Of a stretch of 64,000 nt of DNA, positions 10,597 through 19,973 are shown piece by piece. The notes under the pieces were generated by a model. It was not told the DNA's origin. It saw nothing but the letters and a program-made list of their open reading frames with translations, and ran no database searches. This stretch comes from Prochlorococcus marinus CUG1416. Its GTDB lineage: Bacteria > Cyanobacteriota > Cyanobacteriia > PCC-6307 > Cyanobiaceae. Position 1 is the stretch's first letter, and every line of letters begins with the position of its first letter. Position numbers and translations under genes: made by a program. The stretch is taken from the NCBI RefSeq assembly GCF_017695965.1, contig NZ_JAAORM010000004.1, forward strand, positions 82,563-146,562, given 5' to 3'.

Positions 10597-13500
10597 TTAT
10601 TTCTTTAATGCTTCAATAAGAGGACCATATAATCTGAATGATAATTTATCAAAATTATTATTTCCAAAAAAGAAATATGGTTCTTTTTCATTTCCAAAAC
10701 ACAATTTCATTTCGATAGTATCTCTTTCTCCTTTAGAAAAATTTTTATTACCAATCCATCTATCGGAAAAAGCTTTTTTCTCATTTTTTGATTTTATTTT
10801 TGCTTCTACGTATTTATAAGTACTTTCTGGAGGAAGAGGTAAACATTTTTCAGAAAAATTTTTAAAAATATTTATGTATTCCTCCAAAATTAAATTTGAT
10901 TCAATTGCTCCGGGTAATTGAATAATTTGTGATTTATAATGATTTTCTGTTCTAAAAATTACTTTAGTCTTTTGTATATTCTTCTTTAAAGAAGAAATAA
11001 AGAGTGATTTTATCCAAGCTTCTGTCAAACGACTTAAACTTAGTTTTGTATGAATTAATTCAATTACGGTGTCATCGGCGATGAAATATTCTTCTTTATT
11101 TGCATTTGATTTAACATAAATTCTATTAATCTTATTATCTTGACTCAAAAGGGCAGATAGACTACCTAATAAATCTTTGATTTCTTTTTCTTTTATAAAA
11201 ATACTATTTTTGGAAATAATAATACCATTTTCAACCAATTGATCTTTAATATTCAAATTTTTTAAATCATCAATAAAATTATGGTTATCAATCTCTAATT
11301 CCTTGATTATTTTGTTAATTAGTTGAGATTTCTGAAGATTACTTACATACTCCTCATCTGGATGATGAATAAATATTTCCTTAGGAGAAATATTTTTTTT
11401 ATTTAGCCAATATTTTTGTGGATTCTTGAACCAATAAATCAGTTCTGATAATTTGTAATTTTTAATATCAGATTTTATTTCATTCCAATCTATATCTTTT
11501 ACTAGGGAATAATTACTTTTAATTATCTTAGAACTATCAATATTAATTATTTCTTTTTTAATTAAATCAGAATCTTTAATTATTAGTTCTCTTTGGCCTT
11601 GGTTTAAGAAACTATCAAAAAAAGAAATTAACTCTTTTATAGGAAAAGAAACATCTAATTTTTTATTGTTTTTGTCATTCTTTACCCAAGTAACTATAAA
11701 TTTATCTCTACAGGCAATTAACAACTCTAGAAATGAATATTTCTCTCTTTCAAAAACTGATGGATCGCCCAGGTGATATTTATTATTTAATAAATTAATA
11801 TTTTCATTCTTTGGTGATTTTGGATAATAAACGCTATTCATATCTATTAGGAAGATAACCTTATTTGGAATATGCCTTGCATTCTCAATATCACTTACTA
11901 GGATCTTGTTTATACGTGATTTACTTTGATATTTAGCTTTATTTATGCAAGAAATTAATATCTCTCTAAAAACATTTAACAAAATAAGATCCTCAGGAAT
12001 TAAAGGTATTGCGTAATTATCAAGAATTCTATTTATTTCACTTATTTCTAAATTAAAATTTGCATTATAATCAGCGATACTTTTTAATATAAACTTTATC
12101 TTTTCAACCCAAATTGAGTAAGAAAAAGATCCCCTTAGTAAATTAATATATTTTTTTAAATGTAGTAATATTTTAACCCATTTATTCAAATCCAAACTTA
12201 TATTTTTTGGGCTAAATGGTTTTAAATTAAAAGTACTTAAATTGACTTCTTTGTCATAAATCAAGCCTAAAATAATTCTATTTATAGACCACTCTAGTGT
12301 ATTTTTTTCTTCCCCTAATCTTTCATTGGCATCTAATCCCCAATGAAAACCAACTTTATTAAGTAAAAAAATAATTTCTTCCTTCTCATTAATATGAAAA
12401 TCAAAAATGTTCTGAGTTACTTTTTTAGAAAGAATATAATCTATTTTTTCAAGTGTAATTTTCTCATTTGCTATTTCAGTGATGTCAATTAAAAATTTAT
12501 ATATGTCTGGAGAATCATGATTATCTTCATCAATAAAAAAATAAGGTATCTTCTCACCATTAATTAATTCATTATTAAAGACATACCTTAGATAAGGTTT
12601 AATTAGATTAGTTTGTGGAGATAAAATAGCAATATCACTATATTTAATATTCTCGCAAGAATTTATTATTTCTATAATTTTGTTTCTTAAATATTCTAAT
12701 TGACTATTCTGATTAGAATGCTCACAAAGTAATATCGAATCATCACTTTTATTTACTATAAAATCATTTCTATTATTATCAATTAGTCTTTTTTGTATTT
12801 GATTAAGAAGAGGAATATCTTTCTTCTTATTAAAATTATTTGTTGGATCAATGTATATTAGATTATTTTTTAAATTTATACCTTCCTTATAAATATTTTC
12901 CTCAATTAATTTCTGAAAGTTTGCTCCAAATTTACCAAATATTTTCTCTATATTTTTATTATTTAAATTCAATTTACTTTCATAATTATCAAATTCCAAC
13001 TCACCTTCAAGACAATTTATTCTTTTCCATAAATCATTTCCTGCAGATATTAAATATAAATTTACCTTAGTAAACTTAGAAAGTTCTGAATAAAAATTAA
13101 TATATAGTTTTGATAAATTATTATCTGAAATAATATAAATTTGATTTGGGACTTTAATTTGAAAGTTTTTCATTTTACTTAAATTCTTAATTACTTCAAT
13201 CATGTATAAACATGAAGGTTTTTCAGATATCTTTTTCTCTAATAATTTATATAAAATAGGTTGCCAAAATTGATCTGAATTTAAATTCTTAAATAGATTA
13301 AGTGAATTAATTTCATATCTATTCCAGTCAGCAATCATTTCTGGTCTAAAAATTAGATAATCAATAAAATTATTCGTGATCTTTTTTGTCAGATTATATA
13401 GGTCTCCATCAATTGTCTTTTTATTATCCAAATATTTATTAATCCAATTTCTAAGTGGAAATGATTCTTTAAAGCTATTTAATTCTTCTAAAGAATCAAC

Positions 13501-13779
13501 AATTCCCCATTTAATTGATTCAAAATTCCATAACCCCATATCAATGTCAGGAAAAAAATTTGTCAATAATGATTCGGTGTAACTTGATATTGTCTTTAAT
13601 TCATAAAGAGCACTTATTTTATTTTTTATAGTTATTTGTTCACTTAACCACTTACCCAAAACATAATTAGGAACAGCTATTTCTAATTTCTCAGTTATAA
13701 AAGGAGGAGATATTTTTAATTCTTCTGCTAGCAGATCACTAATTACTTCAATTTTGTTTGACTTATAAAGATTGAGCAA
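10597..13779 (-). CDS. recC: Exodeoxyribonuclease V gamma subunit (RecC-like)
   Basis: The 1060-residue protein starts with the RecC hallmark LNLYKSNKIEVISDLLAEEL, then PNYVLGKWLSEQI (the inactive helicase motif I region). The C-terminal region (FRLYGPLIEAL and the upstream YFFFGNNN) fits the inactive nuclease fold. RecC reads Chi-type signals and holds the RecB/RecD motors. Divergence from E. coli is large, but length, context with recB and recD, and motifs agree. Confidence 0.85.
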   Translation of the reverse strand: MLNLYKSNKIEVISDLLAEELKISPPFITEKLEIAVPNYVLGKWLSEQITIKNKISALYELKTISSYTESLLTNFFPDIDMGLWNFESIKWGIVDSLEELNSFKESFPLRNWINKYLDNKKTIDGDLYNLTKKITNNFIDYLIFRPEMIADWNRYEINSLNLFKNLNSDQFWQPILYKLLEKKISEKPSCLYMIEVIKNLSKMKNFQIKVPNQIYIISDNNLSKLYINFYSELSKFTKVNLYLISAGNDLWKRINCLEGELEFDNYESKLNLNNKNIEKIFGKFGANFQKLIEENIYKEGINLKNNLIYIDPTNNFNKKKDIPLLNQIQKRLIDNNRNDFIVNKSDDSILLCEHSNQNSQLEYLRNKIIEIINSCENIKYSDIAILSPQTNLIKPYLRYVFNNELINGEKIPYFFIDEDNHDSPDIYKFLIDITEIANEKITLEKIDYILSKKVTQNIFDFHINEKEEIIFLLNKVGFHWGLDANERLGEEKNTLEWSINRIILGLIYDKEVNLSTFNLKPFSPKNISLDLNKWVKILLHLKKYINLLRGSFSYSIWVEKIKFILKSIADYNANFNLEISEINRILDNYAIPLIPEDLILLNVFREILISCINKAKYQSKSRINKILVSDIENARHIPNKVIFLIDMNSVYYPKSPKNENINLLNNKYHLGDPSVFEREKYSFLELLIACRDKFIVTWVKNDKNNKKLDVSFPIKELISFFDSFLNQGQRELIIKDSDLIKKEIINIDSSKIIKSNYSLVKDIDWNEIKSDIKNYKLSELIYWFKNPQKYWLNKKNISPKEIFIHHPDEEYVSNLQKSQLINKIIKELEIDNHNFIDDLKNLNIKDQLVENGIIISKNSIFIKEKEIKDLLGSLSALLSQDNKINRIYVKSNANKEEYFIADDTVIELIHTKLSLSRLTEAWIKSLFISSLKKNIQKTKVIFRTENHYKSQIIQLPGAIESNLILEEYINIFKNFSEKCLPLPPESTYKYVEAKIKSKNEKKAFSDRWIGNKNFSKGERDTIEMKLCFGNEKEPYFFFGNNNFDKLSFRLYGPLIEALKK

Positions 13780-13799
13780 TTTATTAATTCTTTGTATTA

Positions 13800-14114
13800 C
13801 TAAACTTTAAATGGATCAGTTATTTCTGCATTAGGACATTCGAATTCCCCCACGGCAACGAACTCTAAACGAAGCTTTAAGAAAGTTATAAATTTTTTAT
13901 CGGTAGATAAAACAGCTGCTGGGGGGGAGGGGATCTTTGCTGTTAGATTCTTAAATTGAGAAGTTTGTAAAAAGGATGGATTTTTTAAAAGCCAAAAATC
14001 TATTTCTTTATTGTTTTCTTTATAATTCCTCTCCCTCTCTTTCAAAATCTCTTCAATTGGTTCTTCAACTGTTAAAAATTTTTGACTTGCCGCGACGAAA
14101 AAATATTTTGTCAT
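13800..14114 (-). CDS. ycf54: Ycf54 family protein (Mg-protoporphyrin IX monomethyl ester cyclase subunit)
   Basis: This 104-residue protein matches Ycf54 (DUF2488) along its length: AASQKFLTVEEPIEEILKER, then KEIDFWLLKNPSFL, then a C-terminal TFLKLRLEFVAVGEF and TDPF. Ycf54 supports the aerobic cyclase that makes the fifth ring of chlorophyll. It starts 7 bp after pdxJ and 20 bp before recC, all leftward. Confidence 0.85.
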   Translation of the reverse strand: MTKYFFVAASQKFLTVEEPIEEILKERERNYKENNKEIDFWLLKNPSFLQTSQFKNLTAKIPSPPAAVLSTDKKFITFLKLRLEFVAVGEFECPNAEITDPFKV

Positions 14115-14121
14115 TTGAAAT

Positions 14122-14838
14122 TTAATTTGAGTTAATAAGTGACTTCATTTCACGAACAGACTTTTCTAATCCTACCGCTAAAGCCCTTGCAACAATACTA
14201 TGACCTATGTTTAACTCGTTAATATTGTTAATTGATGCAATTTTTTTTACATTATTGTAATTTAGTCCATGACCAGCATTAACAACTAATCCTAGGTCAT
14301 TTGCTTCTTGTGTAGACTCAACAATCCTTTGAAGCTCTTTATGTTGATTATAACCGGTTAGTTCAGCATATTTACCAGTATGTAATTCTATAAAATTAAA
14401 CCCTATTTCTTTTGAATAATTGATCTGCTCACAAATAGGATCAATAAAAGCACTTACTTCAATATTGGAATCATTTAAATTTTCAACAAAATTCTTAAGG
14501 TATTTCATATTCCCTTTTACATCCAATCCCCCTTCAGTGGTAACTTCCTCTCTTTTCTCTGGTACTAGTGTTACATAATCTGGAAGAAGCTTTTTGGCAA
14601 TTTCTAACATTTCTTCTGTAGCAGCCATTTCTAAATTAAGTTTTGTTTTGATAGTTTCTTTCAAAAGAAATACATCTCTATCTTGTATGTGTCTTCTATC
14701 CTCTCTTAAATGAACGGTAATTGAATCTGCTCCACCTAATTCAGCTAAAAAAGCAAATTGTACAGGGTCGGGCTCTATAGTTTTCCTGGCCTGTCTAACA
14801 TTAGCGATATGGTCAATGTTTACTCCTAAAGTGGTCAT
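14122..14838 (-). CDS. pdxJ: Pyridoxine 5'-phosphate synthase
   Basis: This 238-residue TIM-barrel enzyme condenses 1-deoxyxylulose 5-phosphate with 3-amino-2-oxopropyl phosphate in vitamin B6 synthesis. Motifs include LGVNIDHIANVRQARKT (N-terminus), SITVHLREDRRHIQDRD, TLVPEKREEVTTEGGLD and VNAGHGLNYNN. The length is normal. It is the first gene of the leftward pdxJ-ycf54-rec run. Confidence 0.95.
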   Translation of the reverse strand: MTTLGVNIDHIANVRQARKTIEPDPVQFAFLAELGGADSITVHLREDRRHIQDRDVFLLKETIKTKLNLEMAATEEMLEIAKKLLPDYVTLVPEKREEVTTEGGLDVKGNMKYLKNFVENLNDSNIEVSAFIDPICEQINYSKEIGFNFIELHTGKYAELTGYNQHKELQRIVESTQEANDLGLVVNAGHGLNYNNVKKIASINNINELNIGHSIVARALAVGLEKSVREMKSLINSN

Positions 14839-14931
14839 AATTTCAAAATCTTAGTTTCTAGACAATCTAGTAACCGCCCAATAATAGCTAATAAAAAATT
14901 ACAAACCTATAAATTATTAATATATAGTTAA

Positions 14932-15612
14932 TTGAACTTGAAGAAAAAATCTATTGATACTCATTATGGTATTAATCCTGTTTTAGGTTTTTTAGCGATG
15001 TTTGTTACCCAGGACATTGTAATAAAGGTTTTTTTTAGTGAAATAACAATAATAAATAAAAGTTTTTCAATACCAAAAAATTCTTCAATTATTTTGGCCC
15101 CAACCCATAGATCAAGATGGGATGGTTTGATTCTTACTAAGGCAATAGGTAGGAGGGTAACCAGTAATGATTGTAGATTTATGGTTACAAATTCTGAAAT
15201 GAAAGGAATCCAAGGTTGGTTTTTAAAAAGACTCGGTTGTTTTTCAATTGATCAATTATCTCCTTCTCTATCAGTATTAAGATATGCTGTAAATCTAATA
15301 GTAAAAAAGAATCAACTCGTAGTTTTCCCTGAGGGCAAAATTAATAAATATGGCAAAAAATTAACTCTCAAAGAGGGTTTGTATAGATTAGCTCTGATGG
15401 CAGCAAAAAAAACAAACTCAATTTTTATAATTCCAATAGGGATTGCTTATAGCCAGGTATCTCCAAAAATCAGAGGAACAGCTTCCTTATACATTGGAGA
15501 TCCTATGTTAGTAAATAAAAATTCCAATTTATCAATTAATGAATTTAATGAAATTTTGAATAAAAGAATGCACAACGCAGAAAAAATTGCTTTAAAAAAT
15601 GTAGGTCGATAA
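14932..15612 (+). CDS. plsC: 1-acyl-sn-glycerol-3-phosphate acyltransferase (PlsC family)
   Basis: The 226-residue product carries the acyltransferase box APTHRSRWDG (an NHxxxxD-like motif with TH in place of NH) and the substrate-binding VFPEGKINK block. It should acylate lysophosphatidate or a related lipid at the membrane. It starts with TTG at 14932; no ATG lies nearby. Forty-four bp separate it from the following secreted protein. Confidence 0.85.
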   Translation: MNLKKKSIDTHYGINPVLGFLAMFVTQDIVIKVFFSEITIINKSFSIPKNSSIILAPTHRSRWDGLILTKAIGRRVTSNDCRFMVTNSEMKGIQGWFLKRLGCFSIDQLSPSLSVLRYAVNLIVKKNQLVVFPEGKINKYGKKLTLKEGLYRLALMAAKKTNSIFIIPIGIAYSQVSPKIRGTASLYIGDPMLVNKNSNLSINEFNEILNKRMHNAEKIALKNVGR

Positions 15613-15656
15613 ATCCATTATCAGTTAATATTAAATTTAATAATTTATAAGAGAAT

Positions 15657-16175
15657 ATGAAATTCTTAAGAATGATCCCAATAATTTTTATGTTTATAGG
15701 GATACCATCGTATATGAACCTATCTTATGCAGAAAGTAAGAACCCAAATGAATATAAGGTTCTTTCAAGTACAAACAAAAAGCTATCAATCTCTGATGTC
15801 CAAGATTACTTAAACAATGGCGACAAACTTGTAAAAGATGGTGATTTTGAAAAAGCAAAGCAAACTTATGATAAAGCAAGGAATTTAGCAAGACAACTTG
15901 CTGGATTCTATAGAGATCTCAATGGATCATTCAAAGGTTTAGACGCAAGAATTCCTCTTGAATTGGATAAAAAAGGGAGAAAATCTATAAAAATATGGGC
16001 ACAATCAAATGCCAGATTGGCTTCTCTCTACAAAAGGAAAAAACAACCTGAGGTAGCTGTACCTTTACTTGTTGAAATAATTAGATTAATGACTCCAAAT
16101 AGTACTGAAGGTAAAGAAGCATATCAGAATTTATTACAACTTGGTTTCGTTGAAACAACTTATAAAGGTTTCTAA
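15657..16175 (+). CDS. Conserved cyanobacterial secreted protein with TPR-like helices
   Basis: A signal peptide covers about residues 1-25 (hydrophobic IPIIFMFIGI, cleavage near SYA). The mature part has a degenerate TPR-like helical pair: YLNNGDKLVKDGDFEKAKQT and a later SNARLASLYKRKKQPEVAVP. No catalytic motif is visible. It lies 9 bp upstream of bolA and so probably shares its transcript. Function is unknown. Confidence 0.75.
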   Translation: MKFLRMIPIIFMFIGIPSYMNLSYAESKNPNEYKVLSSTNKKLSISDVQDYLNNGDKLVKDGDFEKAKQTYDKARNLARQLAGFYRDLNGSFKGLDARIPLELDKKGRKSIKIWAQSNARLASLYKRKKQPEVAVPLLVEIIRLMTPNSTEGKEAYQNLLQLGFVETTYKGF

Positions 16176-16184
16176 ATAATTATC

Positions 16185-16415
16185 ATGATTACTAAATCAA
16201 AAGTTATAGGCTTAATTACAAAAAAATTACCGGATTCTGAAGTAAAAGTTGAAAATCTTAAGGGAAATGATCATTTACAAGTTACGGTAATCTCATCAAT
16301 GTTCAATGGATTATCATTAGTTAAACAACATCAACTAGTCTATTCTGCCCTTAAAGAAGAATTAGCTTCAGAGGCTATCCATGCACTAGCCCTAAAAACA
16401 GAAACCCCAAGTTAA
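16185..16415 (+). CDS. bolA: BolA-family protein
   Basis: The 76-residue product has the BolA fold features: [18 protein letters not shown], then [17 protein letters not shown] (helix with conserved His) and [11 protein letters not shown] at the end. BolA proteins pair with monothiol glutaredoxins in iron-sulfur cluster handling. The next gene, 3 bp downstream, is exactly such a glutaredoxin, so the pair is functionally coherent. Confidence 0.93.
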   Translation: MITKSKVIGLITKKLPDSEVKVENLKGNDHLQVTVISSMFNGLSLVKQHQLVYSALKEELASEAIHALALKTETPS

Positions 16416-16418
16416 ATT

Positions 16419-16742
16419 ATGGAAAATCTTACTAAAGATAAAATTCAAAACCTAATAGAATCAAATCCAGTTATGGTTTTCATGAAAGGTACTAAATTAA
16501 TGCCTCAATGCGGATTCTCCAACAACGTCGTTCAAATTCTCAACTCTCTAGGTGTTGAATTTAGCACTTTTGATGTTCTTAGTGATTTTGATGTAAGAGA
16601 AGGTATTAAAGAATATTCAGATTGGCCTACTATCCCTCAAGTTTATTTAAAAGGTGAATTTCTAGGAGGATCAGACATTCTTATTGAAATGTACAACGCT
16701 GGGACCTTAAAAGAAAAGATTGAAATCGAATTAGCATCCTAA
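16419..16742 (+). CDS. grxD: Monothiol glutaredoxin (Grx4/GrxD type)
   Basis: This 107-residue protein has the diagnostic active site CGFS (MPQCGFSNNVVQIL, about residues 31-34) and the glutathione-binding WPTIPQVYLKGEFLGGSDI. The family carries [2Fe-2S] clusters and partners BolA, encoded immediately upstream. Confidence 0.96.
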   Translation: MENLTKDKIQNLIESNPVMVFMKGTKLMPQCGFSNNVVQILNSLGVEFSTFDVLSDFDVREGIKEYSDWPTIPQVYLKGEFLGGSDILIEMYNAGTLKEKIEIELAS

Positions 16743-16791
16743 AACAATTAATAAGTATAAATACTGATATTAGTTAATAAAAATTAATATT

Positions 16792-17061
16792 TTAAACTCT
16801 TTTTTTATCAAAAAAACCATTATTTACATCCCCACCTGGTTCAATAAAACTCGATGGATCTAAAATCCATCTTTCTATTAATCTTTCTAATTTCTCTTGA
16901 TCTCTCTGCTCTAAACTACTGCAATTCCTTAAGGCTTGGAGATAACCATCACAATATAGCTTCAGGTCTGAAGGGGTATGAAAACGACTAACCAAGGCTT
17001 GGCAACTATCGCAAATTGATTGAAAATGACGAATTGCTTTAGGATTTTCAAATGATGTCAT
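16792..17061 (-). CDS. Conserved small cyanobacterial protein (probably DUF6761)
   Basis: The 89-residue product has no signal peptide and is predicted mostly helical, with Cys residues in SICDSCQALV and later LYCDGYLQAL and ALRNCSS. I believe it belongs to the cyanobacterial DUF6761 family, from memory of the pattern CDGYLQALR near mid-protein; no function is known. It is divergent from the response regulator. Confidence 0.65.
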   Translation of the reverse strand: MTSFENPKAIRHFQSICDSCQALVSRFHTPSDLKLYCDGYLQALRNCSSLEQRDQEKLERLIERWILDPSSFIEPGGDVNNGFFDKKRV

Positions 17062-17147
17062 AATTCGATAGATTCTGATTTTTATTTAGCATTTGTTATA
17101 CCTTATTAAGGATGATACAAAATTGCCTGGCCCAACAGTAATTAAGA

Positions 17148-17885
17148 ATGCAATCAACTGAGCAAATCTTAGCTCCAACCCCTGGCAGTTCACAATTGCC
17201 TACGAGCCCTCAAACACCCTCAAGAGTTCTTGTTGTTGAACCTCACCCCACACTAAGAACTGTCCTTGTACAAAGACTTCGTCAAGATGGTCACTTAGCT
17301 GCTGCAGTTGGTTCAGCCGCAGAAGCAGTTGACCTATGTCGAGAACAATCACCTGACCTATTGGTCAGCGCAGAAATTCTTGAGCACAACACTGCAATGA
17401 GGTTAGCCCAACAGTTGGGATGCTCAGTAATCGTTTTAACTGCCAGATCAGGTGTTGAAGCACTAGTCAATTTATTAGATGAAGGAGCTGATGATGTTCT
17501 CAGAAAACCATTTGGTCTTGAAGAGTTGGCCGCTAGATGTAGAACACTTTTGAAAAGAGGAAGAATAGGACTACAAGAAAAAGTTGAAGTTGGACCTTTA
17601 GAAGTCCATCTTCTCCTAAGACAGGTAACACTTAGTGAGAAACCCGTAGAATTAAGCCCGAGGGAGTTTGCGTTACTTTGTGCTTTGCTTATGCCCCCAG
17701 GGATGGTAAGAAGTAGACAGGAGCTTTTAAGGATGGCTTGGCCTCCTTTTAGCGGAGGCCCAAGGTCGGTAGATACTCAAGTATTAACTTTAAGAAGAAA
17801 ACTAGAACAGGCAGGTCTAGGAGAAGGGGGCGGTATAACAACAGTAAGACAGCAAGGATATAGATTTAGTCTTGATAATATCTAA
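17148..17885 (+). CDS. OmpR-type DNA-binding regulator with an atypical receiver lacking the phosphoacceptor Asp
   Basis: The 245-residue protein has a Pro/Thr-rich leader (1-25), a receiver domain (about 27-138) and a winged-helix DNA-binding domain (about 145-243: LSPREFALLCALL, SVDTQVLTLRRKLEQ, TTVRQQGYRF). In the receiver the acidic pocket is VVEPHP where VVDDD is usual. The phosphorylation strand reads PDLLVSAEILE where PDLVILDxMLP is usual, so Ala stands at the Asp position; K (LRKPFG) is kept. It should act without classical phosphorylation, as NblR does. The gene is visibly more GC-rich than its neighbours. Confidence 0.85.
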   Translation: MQSTEQILAPTPGSSQLPTSPQTPSRVLVVEPHPTLRTVLVQRLRQDGHLAAAVGSAAEAVDLCREQSPDLLVSAEILEHNTAMRLAQQLGCSVIVLTARSGVEALVNLLDEGADDVLRKPFGLEELAARCRTLLKRGRIGLQEKVEVGPLEVHLLLRQVTLSEKPVELSPREFALLCALLMPPGMVRSRQELLRMAWPPFSGGPRSVDTQVLTLRRKLEQAGLGEGGGITTVRQQGYRFSLDNI

Positions 17886-18388
17886 ACCAAAAATAAGATA
17901 ATTTCTCCAACGATCATCAGAAATGATAACATTGTCAGTAATTTATAAGTCCATAAAGGTGAGATATAAGATATAACCTCTGTACTGATATTTGTTTTAC
18001 TCTCAATTTTATCTAAAAATATACCAAAATTTTCAATACGTTGTGGTACTAGAAAAGTTCTACCTTTTGCATCAACAAAATAAAAAACTTTACTACCCTG
18101 GCTTGTTTGTAGTGGTTTTATAGACTTAATTTCTTTCCAAAGGATTTCCCAATTATTTTTGCCAAAGGCTCTAGAAATAAAACTTGTTTTATAAGAAATT
18201 TTCTGTTCACATGTTTCTACATAATCACTATTAATATTGATAATCAAAAATAGACCTAAAATGAAGAAAAATAATGAAGGTATTTTTAATTGTTCACTTG
18301 AAATAAATGGAATAGGAACTGTAAGAGCTATATATAAAGAGATTAGAGAGCTTTTTACAGCAAAAAGTATTTTATATTTTTCTTTCAT
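17882..18388 (-). CDS. Hypothetical membrane protein
   Basis: This 168-residue protein has two N-terminal hydrophobic hairpins (about 8-50) and one C-terminal helix (about 145-168). The middle is soluble and PH-like: NWEILWKEIKSIKPLQTSQG, FYFVDAKGRTFLVPQRI. Its 3' end overlaps the end of the regulator on the other strand by 4 bp. It lies 16 bp downstream of crtISO. Unknown function. Confidence 0.65.
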   Translation of the reverse strand: MKEKYKILFAVKSSLISLYIALTVPIPFISSEQLKIPSLFFFILGLFLIININSDYVETCEQKISYKTSFISRAFGKNNWEILWKEIKSIKPLQTSQGSKVFYFVDAKGRTFLVPQRIENFGIFLDKIESKTNISTEVISYISPLWTYKLLTMLSFLMIVGEIILFLV

Positions 18389-18404
18389 AAGGTTTATGTT
18401 TTAT

Positions 18405-19964
18405 TCAATCTGGTAACTTAAAATCATTAATTTTTAACTTTGATCCAATTTTATGTGCACATGCATAACCACTAAAAGCCACAGCATTCAAACCTTGCCC
18501 TGGGAAACATGAGTCCCCTACACAATAAAGATTTTCAATATTTGTTGTATTGAAAGGCATTGGAAGAAGTCCAAGTAATTTTTTATTGGGAATTGGCCCG
18601 TAACTACCCTCAAATCTTCCAAGAAACTTTCTATGAGTTCTAGGAGTGCCAATTTCTTTATGGTCAATATTTTGATCTAATTTTGGGATTATCTTTGAAA
18701 TCTTTCCTATTAAAAAAGAATAATAATTTTCTTTTTTAGTAAGATATTCCTCTCTTGAAAGATTTTCCCATTCACTTATAGAAGAAGGGGTAAAGGCGTG
18801 AATGATGTGTTTGCCCTCAGGAGCTAAAGATGAATCTAAAATGGTGGGAATAGAAATAAAAATTACTCCTTTTTCATTTTCTAATTCTTCCCAATCCTCA
18901 ACGATAATATGATGACAATTAAATTTTTTATCTATTAATTCTCCTGCTACGCCTAAGTGTATTGAAACAAAAGATGGAGAAGGCTTGTAAGTTTCAGACC
19001 ACTTATATTCACTTTTTGGTACGTAATCTCTTGCAATTAACCCTTTATCATTATTTTTAAGACCAAAAGTATCCCATCTTGTGGAATTAGAAACAATTAT
19101 ATCTGAGTAAATTTCTTCTCCATTTGATAGTTTTACGCCTACAGCTTTTTCATTTTTTAAAAGTATTTCAGTAACATTAGCTCTATAACGTATTTTGCTA
19201 CCTAATTTTTCAATCCCAGTAACTAATTTCTCTGCAATCTTACCTACTCCTCCTTTTGGATAGTTAATACCTCCAACATGTCTATCTGTAAAAACCATTC
19301 CTGCATTTATCATTGGGGTTTTAAGAGCAGGCATAACTGACCAACAAAAACATTCAATATCAATAAACTTCAATAGTTCAGTATCTTTAATATATTTTCT
19401 TGCAACATCTCCAGCATTTATTGGTAGCCATCTTGCGAGACCTAGGCAAGATAATGGCGCTTTAAAAAAGACCTTAAAAAGATAGACAGGATCCTCAATT
19501 GACAAAAGAGGCATAGAATCAAGACAGTCAAATACCTTTTTGCAGGTTCCATAAAATTTCCTTATACCTTCTTTTTCTTTTGGGAAGCGATCCGATAATT
19601 TACTAATAAATTCTTCATATTCTCTATCAACTGAAATACTCAAATTATTTGGAAGATGATACTCCAATTGAACAGGATCAGGAATTGTTTCACATTTTTC
19701 TTTTACATCTTTTAAAGCGCGAGTTAATAAATTGGTATAACCTTTCTCTCCAAATCCGAAAATCATTGAAGCTCCAACATCAAATGTATAACCTTTTCTC
19801 TTAAAAGATCCTCCACTTCCCCCTGGAATAATATATTTTTCAAGAACTAATACTTTCGAACCCTTTGCCGCTAACTGTGAAGCTGTAACCAACCCTCCTA
19901 TTCCGGAACCGATAATAATTACGTCAAATTTTTCTTTATTGGCTTTCATTTTTAAATTATTCAA
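18405..19964 (-). CDS. crtH: Carotenoid isomerase CrtISO (prolycopene isomerase)
   Basis: The 519-residue flavoprotein has an N-terminal FAD dinucleotide-binding motif IIGSGIGGLVTASQLAAKGS and a conserved C-terminal YCVGDSCFPGQGLNAVAFSG block. These fit CrtISO rather than a desaturase, as do the strings DVGASMIFGFG and MPALKTPMINAGMVF. It converts poly-cis lycopene to all-trans lycopene ahead of zeaxanthin and carotene synthesis. It is 9 bp downstream of trmFO. Confidence 0.9.
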   Translation of the reverse strand: MNNLKMKANKEKFDVIIIGSGIGGLVTASQLAAKGSKVLVLEKYIIPGGSGGSFKRKGYTFDVGASMIFGFGEKGYTNLLTRALKDVKEKCETIPDPVQLEYHLPNNLSISVDREYEEFISKLSDRFPKEKEGIRKFYGTCKKVFDCLDSMPLLSIEDPVYLFKVFFKAPLSCLGLARWLPINAGDVARKYIKDTELLKFIDIECFCWSVMPALKTPMINAGMVFTDRHVGGINYPKGGVGKIAEKLVTGIEKLGSKIRYRANVTEILLKNEKAVGVKLSNGEEIYSDIIVSNSTRWDTFGLKNNDKGLIARDYVPKSEYKWSETYKPSPSFVSIHLGVAGELIDKKFNCHHIIVEDWEELENEKGVIFISIPTILDSSLAPEGKHIIHAFTPSSISEWENLSREEYLTKKENYYSFLIGKISKIIPKLDQNIDHKEIGTPRTHRKFLGRFEGSYGPIPNKKLLGLLPMPFNTTNIENLYCVGDSCFPGQGLNAVAFSGYACAHKIGSKLKINDFKLPD

Positions 19965-19973
19965 TAATTCATT

